This document shows positions 38,139 through 45,735 of a DNA stretch of 64,000 bases, one piece after another. Source of the DNA: Noviherbaspirillum galbum (GTDB lineage: Bacteria > Pseudomonadota > Gammaproteobacteria > Burkholderiales > Burkholderiaceae_D). The stretch spans positions 271,343-335,342 of the forward strand of contig NZ_JAAIVB010000012.1 of assembly GCF_010974945.1 (NCBI RefSeq). The letters run 5' to 3'. Every line of letters starts with the position of its first letter. Position 1 is the stretch's first letter. The position numbers and the translations under genes were made by a program. Under the pieces are notes generated by a model. That model searched no databases. It was not told where the DNA came from and saw only the letters and a list, made by a program, of their open reading frames with translations.

Positions 38139-39026
38139 ATGACTGCCACCGCCAGCCACCTCGATACCTGGACCGCGTTCCTGACCGGGAAGGACATCCC
38201 GGTCATGCGCAGCACCGTGAAGGCGCTGGACGTCGCGCGCAAGCGCCTGCACCGCATCGGCGTGCGCGACATCGCCGACATCGTGCTGAAGGACCCGCTG
38301 ATGACGCTGCGGGTGCTGCGCTTCGTCGGCCTGCGCCGCGGCAAGCGGCAGGAACAGGAACTGGCGAACGTCGAGCATGCGATCATCATGATCGGCGTCG
38401 AACCCTTCTTCCATCATTTCGCCAGGCATGACATCGTCGAGGACCAGCTCAAGCCGCATCCGCAGGCGCTGCTCGGCCTGCTGCGACTGGTGCAGCGCGC
38501 GAGGCGGTCCGCCCGCTACGCGCTGGACTGGGCGGCATGGCGACAAGACTTGAACTGCGAGGAAATCGCCGCCGCCGCGCTGATGCAGGACATTGCCGCG
38601 ATGCTGGTGCACGCCCTCACCCCGAACAAGGCCGCGCAGCTCGACAATCTCGGCAAGACCCATCCGCAGGCCAGCGCGGCACAGCGAGAGCGCGCGGTGC
38701 TGGGCACGACGCTCGCCGAATTGCATGCGCGGCTGTGCCGCGAATGGAAGTTGTCGGCATTGCTGGCGAGCCTGGACGACCCGGGCTGCGCGGCGCAACC
38801 GCGCGTGCGCAACGTCAGGCTGGCGCGCGACCTCGCGATGCATGCGGCCGGCGGCTGGGACGATCCGGCGATACAGCCGGCGCTTGAACAGGATTTCCAG
38901 GCGATCGCGGCCCTGATGAGCATCGACGACGCCACGCTGCGGCTGCGTCTCGGCCTGCAGCCCCGCAAGGCCGTCGAGCCGGACACGCCGGAAGAGCCAC
39001 GCCAGGCTCCCGGTCAAGGCACCTGA
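38139..39026 (+). CDS. HDOD-domain protein
   Basis: 295 aa. Residues 15-225 resemble the HDOD domain (VMRSTVKALDVARKRL, DIADIVLKDPLMTLRVLRFVG, EHAIIMIGVEPFFHHFAR), a catalytically silent relative of HD phosphohydrolases used in signalling. It lacks any HD metal pair and any attached EAL or GGDEF domain. The C-terminal 50 residues are helical with a Pro-rich tail. Same direction as glnS; convergent with the UdgX gene through a nested hairpin. Role unknown. Confidence 0.85.
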   Translation: MTATASHLDTWTAFLTGKDIPVMRSTVKALDVARKRLHRIGVRDIADIVLKDPLMTLRVLRFVGLRRGKRQEQELANVEHAIIMIGVEPFFHHFARHDIVEDQLKPHPQALLGLLRLVQRARRSARYALDWAAWRQDLNCEEIAAAALMQDIAAMLVHALTPNKAAQLDNLGKTHPQASAAQRERAVLGTTLAELHARLCREWKLSALLASLDDPGCAAQPRVRNVRLARDLAMHAAGGWDDPAIQPALEQDFQAIAALMSIDDATLRLRLGLQPRKAVEPDTPEEPRQAPGQGT

Positions 39027-39067
39027 TGCCGCATCGGGAGCCTGCGCCGCTCCCTCAATGCGGCATC
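39025..39067. terminator. Nested inverted repeat between convergent HDOD and UdgX genes
   Basis: Outer arms GATGCCGCAT (39025-39034) / ATGCGGCATC (39058-39067) and inner arms GGGAGC (39036-39041) / GCTCCC (39049-39054) enclose a 7-nt loop. The outer arms overlap the stop region of both genes. No T-run on either side, so it may act as a bidirectional 3'-end stabiliser or Rho-assisted terminator. Confidence 0.45.
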
Positions 39068-39753
39068 GCGCCGCGCAGGAAATCGCCCGCCATCCGCAGG
39101 TCCTGCACGAAGCGCTCGAACGCCTCCTGCTTGTATTCGTCGGGAATGCGCAGCAGGTAGGAAGGATGCACGGTGATCACCAGCCTTCCCTGCTCGCCGA
39201 ATGGCATGAACCGCCCGCGATTGGCTTCAACCGACGTGGCCTTGCCGAGCAGGGAACGGGCCGCGCTCGCCCCCATCGCCACCACCAGTTCCGGATGCAC
39301 GATCTTCAGCTCGCGGTCCAGCCATTGATGGCAAGCCGCGATTTCCCCGTCGGCGGGCTTCTTGTGCAGCCGGCGCGTGCCGCGCATCTCGAACTTGAAA
39401 TGCTTGACCGCATTGGTGACGTACACCGCGTCCCGGTCCACGCCGGCCTCCCGCAGGGCGCTGTCGAGCAGCTGGCCTGCCGGCCCGACGAATGGATGAC
39501 CCTGCCGGTCTTCCTGGTCGCCCGGCTGCTCGCCGACCAGCATCACGCGCGCGGTCTCCGATCCTTCGCCGAAGACGGTTTGCGTGGCCGGCGCCCACAA
39601 GGGACACGCGGTGCAGCCTTCCGCGGCGGCACGCACGACTTCCAGCGAGCCGGATTCCGGCGCAATCTCGACGACGGGCTGCCTGGCTGTGCGCGGCTTG
39701 CGCGGCGTGGAAGACGGCTGCCGTGGCTGGCTGCCGGAAGGAATGGATGGCAT
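39055..39753 (-). CDS. UdgX-type uracil-DNA glycosylase/crosslinker
   Basis: 232 aa from ATG 39753 with AGGAG upstream. Uracil-DNA glycosylase superfamily: GEQPGDQED (75-82), HPFVGPAGQLLD, YVTNAVKHFKFE (111-122), VVAMGASAARSLLG and HPSYLLR. The UdgX signature is the loop RGTRRLHKKP (usual form KRRIH); His130 would be the residue that bonds covalently to the abasic sugar after uracil excision. Cys47, Cys50 and Cys141 are likely Fe-S ligands. The first 35 residues are basic and disordered. Distinguishes it from family 4 UDGs, which have no such loop. Confidence 0.9.
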   Translation of the reverse strand: MPSIPSGSQPRQPSSTPRKPRTARQPVVEIAPESGSLEVVRAAAEGCTACPLWAPATQTVFGEGSETARVMLVGEQPGDQEDRQGHPFVGPAGQLLDSALREAGVDRDAVYVTNAVKHFKFEMRGTRRLHKKPADGEIAACHQWLDRELKIVHPELVVAMGASAARSLLGKATSVEANRGRFMPFGEQGRLVITVHPSYLLRIPDEYKQEAFERFVQDLRMAGDFLRGAMPH

Positions 39754-39810
39754 GGGTAACTCCTGCGAATGCACGCGTTACCCATGAGATTGTGATGCGG
39801 GGAGTTTGTT

Positions 39811-40347
39811 TCAGTAATGCTTGCGCACGATTTCGCCGAAGGCTTCCTCTGCGCTCTTGCCCTTGCGCATGAGCTCGGTGATTTCCTCGGTGTGCTGCGA
39901 AATCGTGGGCGGCAGCGTGGCGCGGTTGTTCTTGAAGTATTCATAGCGCTGCGCCGCGAACTGCTCTTCGAGGCGGGCCGCCGCCGTGCGCGGGACACCG
40001 GTGGCGCCCGAAGCCGCGCGCGATGCCGGCCGCGCCGCGCGGGTGGTACCGGAGGTCAGGCGCATGCCGCTGATCGCGGACTTCACCTGCTCGATGGTGA
40101 ACGTGCGCGTCGCGTTCGCGCCGGTAAATTCATCGCCTTCCGGCCGCCACAAGTGGTGGTTGCGGTCGAAGGACATTTTCTTGCCGTCCTGGTTGGTCAG
40201 CTGGTAGCAGGGTTCCGCACCGCCCGTCACGAGGGAAAACTGCACGTTCTCGCCATAGTCGCTCATTTTCTCCATGACGCCCTTCAGGAAGTCGACGGGG
40301 AGCGAATCGAAATTGCCGTTCCAGCGTTTGCCTTTGGATGAAGCCAA
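39811..40347 (-). CDS. Conserved-looking orphan protein (start uncertain)
   Basis: About 178 aa if translation begins at TTG 40347; the frame stays open to 40605 but the extra residues look like non-coding DNA. No ATG suits: the next lies inside the core. The protein begins KGKRWNGNFDSLPVDFLKGVMEKMSDYG, has a compact VQFSLVTGGAEPCYQLTNQDGK strand set, SFDRNHHLWRPEGDEF, a TFTIEQVKSAISGMR helix, an Ala/Arg-rich linker and a C-terminal helix with LMRKGKSAEEAFGEIVRKHY. I recognise no family. It is divergent from the HopJ-like gene. Confidence 0.65.
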   Translation of the reverse strand: MASSKGKRWNGNFDSLPVDFLKGVMEKMSDYGENVQFSLVTGGAEPCYQLTNQDGKKMSFDRNHHLWRPEGDEFTGANATRTFTIEQVKSAISGMRLTSGTTRAARPASRAASGATGVPRTAAARLEEQFAAQRYEYFKNNRATLPPTISQHTEEITELMRKGKSAEEAFGEIVRKHY

Positions 40348-40625
40348 TCTAGTCTGCCTTTGGAAAAATGGATTGCATGGATGCCGGCGGCGCGGGCGCA
40401 TAACGTACGGCGCGGACAGCGGAACGCGCCGGGATGGCGCCGCAACAGGGCTGGTGGCGGCGCGCCTTCGGACATGGAATGGAATTCGCCATTTTACCGT
40501 TCGCGACAGGCAAGGACAATTGATGATTTGCGGCAAGGCACTGCGCATGATGTGTTCGCGCTTGCCTCCCCTCCGCTCCGGTGCCGGTATACTCCCGGCT
40601 CCCAACCTTCTTCATTGCCCTCCCC

Positions 40626-40979
40626 ATGACGACACTCGACCAGTTTCTTCAACGCCTGGCGCAGTCCCCGGACAGCATCCAGTTCAGCGACACGATGGAT
40701 GTCATCGCCGCGCACTACGATTACACGCCGGCCGCATTCAGCAACGGCGCCGTGCGCAACGAGGCCGGCCAGAACGCCGGCTCCTGCAAGATCCTCGCCT
40801 TCGGCTTGCTGACCCGCCTTCCCGAGCAGCAGGTGCTCGCCTGCTTCGGCGACTATTACCGCAAGGACGTGCTGCAGAACCCGGACGGCGCGGACCACCA
40901 GAACATCCGCAATTTCATGAAGTCGGGATGGGCCGGCGTCCGCTTCGACGCGCCGGCCCTGGCCGCCAGGGCAGCCTGA
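40626..40979 (+). CDS. HopJ type III effector family protein
   Basis: 117 aa from ATG 40626. ITFADTMDVI-type start (here IQFSDTMDVIAAHYDYTPAAFSNGAVRN), NAGSCKILAFGLL, CFGDYYRKDVLQNPDG and HQNIRNFMKSGWAGVRF are the family's conserved blocks. The family is named after a Pseudomonas syringae protein, but members are widespread in free-living bacteria without type III secretion, so an effector role here is unlikely; cytoplasmic function unknown. Divergent from the orphan gene, with about 280 bp between. Confidence 0.88.
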   Translation: MTTLDQFLQRLAQSPDSIQFSDTMDVIAAHYDYTPAAFSNGAVRNEAGQNAGSCKILAFGLLTRLPEQQVLACFGDYYRKDVLQNPDGADHQNIRNFMKSGWAGVRFDAPALAARAA

Positions 40980-40982
40980 TTC

Positions 40983-41001
40983 CGCCGGCGCGATGCCGGC
41001 G
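40983..41001. terminator. GC-rich hairpin between convergent HopJ and orphan genes
   Basis: Perfect stem CGCCGGC (40983-40989) / GCCGGCG (40995-41001), 5-nt loop, no U-tract. It starts four bases after the HopJ-gene stop and ends 14 bp before the stop of the convergent gene. Confidence 0.4.
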
Positions 41002-41015
41002 TCAGGATGGACCGT

Positions 41016-41555
41016 TCAGGGCACCCAGTTGGGGCCGGAACTCGGGCGCAACTCCGACAGCGCGGTATGCACGTTGGCCATGCGCAGGAAGCGTTCCTCC
41101 GTGGTCGGGTCCTGCAGGTGCAGCAGCTGGCCGGCCATGATGTCGTAGATCGGAATGTCGCCCGCGGGATGCGCGCACAGCCGGTACATCGGCCTGCCGG
41201 TCGCGCCCAGCACGTCGATGTTGGCGAAGGACGCCACCCGGATGCGGTAGCGCGTGCCGGTGCTTCCGCCGATCACGTGGAAATACCGCAGGGTGCGGAA
41301 TTCCTGCCGCTGCTCGGTGTCGAGAAGCCCGGTCAGCAGGCCCAGCGCGCGGCGCTTGGCGCATCGCGCCCGGCGCGCTTCCTCGATGAGCATCTGCTCG
41401 TTGTGGCGCCGCGCGGCAAGCACCTGGTCGCGCAGCCATCCGACCAGCCGCGATATGCGGAAGGTCCCTGCCCTCTGGCAAGACGCGCCGTCATGCACGT
41501 GCGAGCGCGACAGGCGCTGGCGTACCGCGCGCCAGGCGCCATCCAAGGCCGGCAT
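41016..41555 (-). CDS. Orphan protein with recurrent GYF/LCAxP-type domain
   Basis: 179 aa; GGAGG upstream of ATG 41555 overlaps the end of the preceding gene. Residues 1-50 are basic. Residues 55-170 follow a pattern I recall from many unnamed bacterial proteins: LLTGLLDTEQRQEFRTLRYFHVIGGSTGTRYRIR, then NIDVLGATGRPMYRLCAHPAGDIPIYDIMAGQLLHL and EERFLRMANVH. No catalytic motif evident. Four bp after the 82-aa protein gene, so the pair is cotranscribed and probably translationally coupled. Function unknown. Confidence 0.72.
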   Translation of the reverse strand: MPALDGAWRAVRQRLSRSHVHDGASCQRAGTFRISRLVGWLRDQVLAARRHNEQMLIEEARRARCAKRRALGLLTGLLDTEQRQEFRTLRYFHVIGGSTGTRYRIRVASFANIDVLGATGRPMYRLCAHPAGDIPIYDIMAGQLLHLQDPTTEERFLRMANVHTALSELRPSSGPNWVP

Positions 41556-41559
41556 GGGC

Positions 41560-41808
41560 TCAGCCTCCGACGGTCTTGGGAACCATCACCAGCTCTTCCA
41601 TGGTCGGGTCGAACTCTTTCATCGAGTGCTTCGCTTCAGCTTTCGTCGTCGAGCCGAACGCCGTATAGCCGTTCTTGACCAGCTCGTCGAAGGTTTCCTG
41701 CGCATTCAGAATTTCATCCAGCTTGGCCGTATCCCAGGTCAGCTGCTTGTGACCGGAGCGGTCCATGATATTCATCTCGCAGATCTTCGATGCGGGGGCC
41801 TTGTTCAT
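41560..41808 (-). CDS. Small orphan protein paired with the 41.0-kb gene
   Basis: 82 aa from ATG 41808 with AAGGAG five bases before it. Core: CEMNIMDRSGHKQLTWDTAK, a helix DEILNAQETFDELVKNGYTAFGS and an EFDPTMEELVMVPKTVGG end. I recall similar short proteins (a MNIMDxTGHTxxxWD start, FDPxxxxxxxVPxxxGG end) in other bacterial genomes, unnamed. Cytosolic, no cysteine motif beyond Cys9. Always-paired behaviour with the next gene is inferred from spacing only. Confidence 0.7.
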   Translation of the reverse strand: MNKAPASKICEMNIMDRSGHKQLTWDTAKLDEILNAQETFDELVKNGYTAFGSTTKAEAKHSMKEFDPTMEELVMVPKTVGG

Positions 41809-42132
41809 CGCGTACTCCTTGCCGGCTGGCAGTTTGAGAATGAGGTGATCTCCCTGATTGATCTCCGTTTCCGGCAACCCACCGCAATCGCAACGTGCAG
41901 GATGCCCGATGCGGGTTGCCGTGATTCTCGTGCCTGTGACAGGAGTCGTGTTTCTTGTAGTGACCACAATTCACGCGACAAGATCGATGCGCCACGCCAT
42001 CATCCGTGATCTAGATCAAGGGCCGGTGGAGCGGCCCGTTTCGCCGTGCATCCTGCCTCGACCTGCCGCGGCGGGATGCACGGCAGGGCGCGCGATCGTA
42101 CAATGCATGGATCCTTCACCCATGCCACGACC

Positions 42133-42516
42133 ATGCCGCCCTCCGCCCTGCCCGCCCGCAACGTCTACAACGAGCCGATCGTGCCCTGCTCCTTTTCCCC
42201 GGTGACAGGCTTCTTCCGGGACGGCTGTTGCCGCACCGGCGACGAGGACGTCGGCATGCATGCGGTCTGCGCCGTGATGACGGAAGACTTCCTGCGCTTC
42301 AGCCGCGAACGCGGCAACGACCTGTCCACGCCGAGGCCGGAATGGGGCTTTCCCGGGCTGAAGCCGGGAGATCAGTGGTGCCTGTGCACGGCGCGCTGGC
42401 ATGAAGCCTTTCTCGCGGAAGTGGCGCCGCCGGTGGTGTTGGAGAGCACCAATCTCCAGGTGCTGGAAGAGATTCCCCTCGGGGTGCTTGAACGGTTCGG
42501 GGTCGAGAGGGAATGA
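42133..42516 (+). CDS. DUF2237 family protein
   Basis: 127 aa from ATG 42133. ARNVYNEPIVPCSFSPVTGFFRDGCCRTGDEDVGMHAVCAVMTEDFLRFSRERGNDLSTPRPEWGFPGLKPGDQWCLC is nearly the whole DUF2237 consensus, broken here only for description: NVYN, PVTGFFRDGCC, DxGxHxVCAxMTxxFL, GNDLSTP and GDxWCLCxxRW. Cys-rich, cytoplasmic, function unknown. Ends 16 bp from the convergent thioesterase gene. Confidence 0.9.
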   Translation: MPPSALPARNVYNEPIVPCSFSPVTGFFRDGCCRTGDEDVGMHAVCAVMTEDFLRFSRERGNDLSTPRPEWGFPGLKPGDQWCLCTARWHEAFLAEVAPPVVLESTNLQVLEEIPLGVLERFGVERE

Positions 42517-42532
42517 GCGTCGCTGCTGCTCC

Positions 42533-43369
42533 TCAGTCCCGGAACCACACCATCTGGTGCGTCGTTGCCAGCAGGCTGCCGCGAGGCGACCACAGCACCG
42601 CCTCCTGGTCGTAATACCCTCGGTAGAAACCGTTCGCGCGCGACCGGCCGAACGCGGCGAGGCACTGCTCGTTCGCCAGCGCCTCCCCGTCGATGTGGAA
42701 GTTGATGCTCAGGCTGACGGTGGAAATCGGCCTGGGCGCGCCCTTGCGCACGAACAGGCGCGGCGCGAAGGAGTCGCAATAGGCTGCGAGCGAAGGAAAG
42801 TCGACCGGCCGCGGCGGCAGGTCGCTGATCCAGCACTGCGTGAGGCTGCTGTCGCCGCCCTGGAGCGGATGGGAATCGACGTAGCGCATGGCATACCGCT
42901 CCAGGAAGGGAACGTTGGCCGGCGGCGTCTGGCGCTCCAGCGTTTCCGGCGGCGGCGCGGCCGGCATGCGCGACTCGCTGTCCGACCAGGTGTCGCGGCG
43001 CACCGCGAATACCGCGGTGCCGGTCAGCAGCGGTGAATCATCGCCTTGCTGGCGGATGGACATGGCCCAGTGCTGCGTCGAGCGTCCGGTGCGTATCGGC
43101 GAGACCTCGACCAGCATCGGTCCCTTCTGGATCGGTCCGGCAAAATTGACGGTCATCGCCAGCGGATCGCCGAGGCGCTGCGGATGCTGCAGGATGGCAT
43201 TGAGGACGAGCGCGACGGTGGTGCCGCCGAAGGGGGAGATCGCGTTCCAGTACGGCTCCGAGGTATGCGCCAAGTAGCGCATCGTTGCCAGTCCGCCCGA
43301 CGGCGCGGACAGGTCGAGGGAATCGTCAGCCTGGAGCTGGATGGCGCGGTCGAAATCGTGGTCGTTCAT
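42533..43369 (-). CDS. Acyl-CoA thioesterase, double hot-dog (TesB-like)
   Basis: 278 aa. Two hot-dog repeats: the first has WNAISPFGGTTVALVLNAIL and DPLAMTVNFAGPIQKGP, the second ISTVSLSINFHIDGEALANEQCLAAFGRSRANGF and the SLLATTHQMVWF strand. This is the thioesterase-family (TesB/4HBT-like) arrangement that releases free acids from acyl-CoA. No signal peptide. Upstream lies a 28-bp palindrome that may be its operator, and a large hairpin further up. Chain-length preference unknown. Confidence 0.87.
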   Translation of the reverse strand: MNDHDFDRAIQLQADDSLDLSAPSGGLATMRYLAHTSEPYWNAISPFGGTTVALVLNAILQHPQRLGDPLAMTVNFAGPIQKGPMLVEVSPIRTGRSTQHWAMSIRQQGDDSPLLTGTAVFAVRRDTWSDSESRMPAAPPPETLERQTPPANVPFLERYAMRYVDSHPLQGGDSSLTQCWISDLPPRPVDFPSLAAYCDSFAPRLFVRKGAPRPISTVSLSINFHIDGEALANEQCLAAFGRSRANGFYRGYYDQEAVLWSPRGSLLATTHQMVWFRD

Positions 43370-43396
43370 GGGCAGGAATCAGGGCAGCGTGGTCGG

Positions 43397-43424
43397 TTAA
43401 AATCGTACGGTCGTACGTTTTTAA
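43397..43424. promoter_or_regulatory. 28-bp near-perfect palindrome upstream of the thioesterase gene
   Basis: 13-bp arms 43397-43409 and 43412-43424 match at 12 of 13 positions around a 2-bp centre; the inner part is CGTACG-GT-CGTACG and the outer part TTAAAA/TTTTAA. It sits 28-55 bp upstream of the ATG at 43369. Symmetry and size fit a TetR-type or other dimeric repressor operator. No such repressor gene is adjacent. Confidence 0.6.
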
Positions 43425-43453
43425 TCATAACCGACTTCCGCGCCGCCTGCCCT

Positions 43454-43489
43454 CGGCATATCCAGCCCCTGCCACGGCTGGATATGCCG
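43454..43489. repeat. Perfect 14-bp inverted repeat downstream of the Gly/Ser-rich gene
   Basis: Arms 43454-43467 (CGGCATATCCAGCC) and 43476-43489 are exact reverse complements around an 8-nt loop. It begins 28 bp past the stop of the Gly/Ser-rich gene. There is no U-tract, so a canonical terminator is unlikely; Rho-dependent end or protein-binding site possible. Confidence 0.55.
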
Positions 43490-43516
43490 GGCAAGGGCGG
43501 CGATGCGCCTCGCGTG

Positions 43517-44188
43517 TCAGCGCCCGATGCCGTTGGTCGGACCTTGGTTGCCCGGGCCGCTGGGCGATCCGCTCGATCCGCTGCCCAGCGTGCCGGAACC
43601 CGGCGAGGTCGGACTGGTGCCGACGCCCAGACCGGAGGAGGTGCGGCCCGTACCGCTGGTGCCGCTGGTATTGCCCGGCATGCCGGATGCTCCCGCCGTC
43701 CCGGCGCCGCCGGTGGCATTCGTCGCGCCGGTGGTGCCCGCGGTGCCGGAGGCGCTCGCGCCGTTCGTGCCGGAGCCGCTGGTGGAGCCGACGGGCGCGC
43801 AGTCGCGGCTGCCCATTCCTGCGGATGCGGTCGTGCCGCTCGCGCTGCCCATGCTGCCCATCGATCCGGAAGAGGCGCCGGACATGCCGCTGGTCCCGGT
43901 CGGCCCTCTCACCATGCCGGCAGGGCAATCCGAACTCGCCCCGGACGCCGAGGTGCCTTGCGTGCTCGAGGTGCCCGACGCGCTGGAACCGGTTCCGCCG
44001 CCCGTGGCAGCGTTGCTGCTGGAACCGCTGGGCGCGGCCGCCGCCGGCGTGGTGGGTTCCACGCTGCTGCCGGTGCCGCGCGTGGCGGAACTGATGCCCG
44101 AGGTGCTGGGCGCGGTGCTCTGCGCCATGGCCATGCCCGCGCAACCGAGCAGCGCTGCCAGCAATGTCATGCTTGCCTGCGTCTTCAT
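43517..44188 (-). CDS. Secreted Gly/Ser/Thr-rich low-complexity protein
   Basis: 223 aa from ATG 44188 with GGAGA upstream. Signal peptide 1-23 (KT start, LLAALLGC core, AMAQ). The mature chain is almost wholly Gly, Ser, Thr, Ala and Pro with irregular GTSGTG-, SGASG- and TGTSG-like runs; only two short Cys-containing patches (SDCPAGMVRG and SRDCAPVG) break it. No domain. The opposite strand is open over the whole gene but encodes an unlikely Pro/Val-rich chain without RBS. Probably surface or periplasmic filler; role unknown. Confidence 0.72.
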   Translation of the reverse strand: MKTQASMTLLAALLGCAGMAMAQSTAPSTSGISSATRGTGSSVEPTTPAAAAPSGSSSNAATGGGTGSSASGTSSTQGTSASGASSDCPAGMVRGPTGTSGMSGASSGSMGSMGSASGTTASAGMGSRDCAPVGSTSGSGTNGASASGTAGTTGATNATGGAGTAGASGMPGNTSGTSGTGRTSSGLGVGTSPTSPGSGTLGSGSSGSPSGPGNQGPTNGIGR

Positions 44189-44583
44189 GCGTTTCTCCAG
44201 AAATGAGACCAAAGCTTGTGACGTCGCAAGGAGCATGCCATCAAGCCAATCATGACCGGATCATGCGGCTTCGGGCGGAGCGCATGGCGCGGGATGCCCG
44301 GGGCGAAGGCGGAGGGAACCGGCGGCATGCAAAAGCTGCACCCGAGAAGATGATTTTTCATGGTGTGGAACACGATGGACCTGCCGGCTGACGGCAGCGA
44401 TGACGCCCGGAAAGCGGCTTCGCTCACAGTGTTGTCAATTCGGTACAGGCCGGAGCAACTTTCCTTGACCCATCGAATGACCTCCCGTAGTTTCCCTAGT
44501 CTGGCTTTCCCCCTTACATCTCCGCCTTGGGCGTCACCTGCACGGCATCCGCGACAAGGCACAAGCGCATTTGCTTCTGGCTC
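44189..44583. other. 395-bp regulatory gap between divergent genes
   Basis: Lies between the starts of the Gly/Ser-rich gene and the Lrp-type gene. Apart from a candidate promoter at 44465-44493 I find no gene, repeat or terminator. Confidence 0.5.
44465..44493 (+). promoter_or_regulatory. Weak candidate promoter of the Lrp/AsnC gene
   Basis: -35 TTGACC (44465-44470), 17-bp spacer, -10 TAGTTT (44488-44493), about 90 bp before the ATG at 44584. The -35 is good, the -10 poor. Confidence 0.33.
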
Positions 44584-45036
44584 ATGAAAACAAGATTTGA
44601 AGCAGACCCGATCGACTGGAAAATTCTCGCCCTGCTCCAGCGGGATGCCAGGATCACCAACACCGGGCTCGGCAAGGCGGTGGGCCTGTCTGCTTCCGCC
44701 GTGGCGGCGCGCATCCGGGTCATGGAGGAAGCGGGAGTCATCGAAGGGTACTCGGCGCGCGTGAATGCGCGTGCCCTGGGCCAGGAAATCACCGCCTTCA
44801 TCCGCGTGCGCACGCCGCATGACAAGATCAAGCAATGCCTCAAGGCCTTCGCGGCCATGCCCGAAATCCTGGAAGCCCATCGCATTGCGGGCGATGACTG
44901 CTTCATGGTGAAGGCGAGCTTCTCCGAGATGCCGCACCTGGAAGCCACGCTCGACGCGCTTGCGCGCTTCGGTCCCGTGACGACGTCACTGGTGCTGGAT
45001 TCCTATCCCCCCAAGCCGCTGCAAGCCCGCAAATAG
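44584..45036 (+). CDS. Lrp/AsnC-family transcriptional regulator
   Basis: 150 aa from ATG 44584; a TTG at 44527 would add 19 residues and is less likely. HTH in the first 60 residues (DPIDWKILALLQRDARITNTGLG, GLSASAVAARIRVMEEAGVIEGYSA), then a RAM/AsnC effector domain (EITAFIRVRTP, EAHRIAGDDCFMVKASFSEMPHLEATLDAL). Such proteins form octamers and sense amino acids. Convergent with the DsbA-like gene (only 2 bp between stops). Target unknown. Confidence 0.92.
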   Translation: MKTRFEADPIDWKILALLQRDARITNTGLGKAVGLSASAVAARIRVMEEAGVIEGYSARVNARALGQEITAFIRVRTPHDKIKQCLKAFAAMPEILEAHRIAGDDCFMVKASFSEMPHLEATLDALARFGPVTTSLVLDSYPPKPLQARK

Positions 45037-45038
45037 GC

Positions 45039-45686
45039 TCAGTCTTCGGACGCGATTTGCCGCAGGGCGTGCTCGAACGCCTCCACCGGCTGGCCGCCCT
45101 GGATGAGGTAACGGTCATTGACGATCACCGCGGGCACGGAATGGATGCCCTGGTCGAGATAGAACTGTTCCTGCTCGCGCGTCTGCTCGGCATAGGCATC
45201 CGATTCGAGGATTTCCTTCGCGCGGGCGACGTCCAGCCCCGCTTCGCCGGCCACCCTCAGCAGCACCTCATGCGCGCCCGGGTTCTCGCCATCGGTGAAG
45301 TAGGCCTTGAACAAGGCGTGCTTCAATTCCTTCTGCCGGCCTTCCTCGTGCGCCCAATGCAGCAGCCGGTGCGCATCGAAGGTGTTGTAGATGCGGCCGC
45401 GCTTGCCCATGTTGAACCGGAAGCCGACGCTTTCGCCGCGCTCGCGGATGGCTTCGCGATTGCGCGCCGCCTGCTCCGCGCTGGCGCCATACTTGGCGGC
45501 GAGGTGCTCGTCGATGTCCTCGCCCTCCGGCACCATGTTGGGATTGAGCTCGAAAGGCTGGAAGTGGATGTCGGCACGCACCTCGTCGCCGACCCGGTCC
45601 AGCGCCTGCTCCAGGGCATGGAGGCCGATCACGCACCATGGACAGGAAACGTCGGAAACGAAATCGATTTTCATGGGCTTGGTCAT
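45039..45686 (-). CDS. DsbA-family (FrnE-like) thiol oxidoreductase
   Basis: 215 aa; AAGGAG precedes ATG 45686. Thioredoxin fold with CPWC active site (residues 15-18, SDVSCPWCVIGL), an inserted helical domain, and the cis-Pro segment GIHSVPAVIVNDRYLIQGGQPVEAFEHAL. No signal peptide, as in FrnE-type cytoplasmic members that reduce or isomerise disulfides under oxidative stress. Last gene of the minus-strand envelope block. Confidence 0.92.
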   Translation of the reverse strand: MTKPMKIDFVSDVSCPWCVIGLHALEQALDRVGDEVRADIHFQPFELNPNMVPEGEDIDEHLAAKYGASAEQAARNREAIRERGESVGFRFNMGKRGRIYNTFDAHRLLHWAHEEGRQKELKHALFKAYFTDGENPGAHEVLLRVAGEAGLDVARAKEILESDAYAEQTREQEQFYLDQGIHSVPAVIVNDRYLIQGGQPVEAFEHALRQIASED

Positions 45687-45735
45687 GATGCCGGCTCCTT
45701 GTGGTCACGCCTGTCCGGCGGCATGCCGGACCAGC

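Noticed and set aside
40626..40979. HopJ-family gene as sign of a type III effector locus
   Set aside because: No secretion, chaperone or hrp genes in the window and the family is common in non-pathogens.
43503..44255. 250-codon plus-strand frame opposite the Gly/Ser-rich gene
   Set aside because: No RBS and an implausible Pro/Val-rich sequence; the minus-strand reading has a signal peptide and GGAGA before the start.
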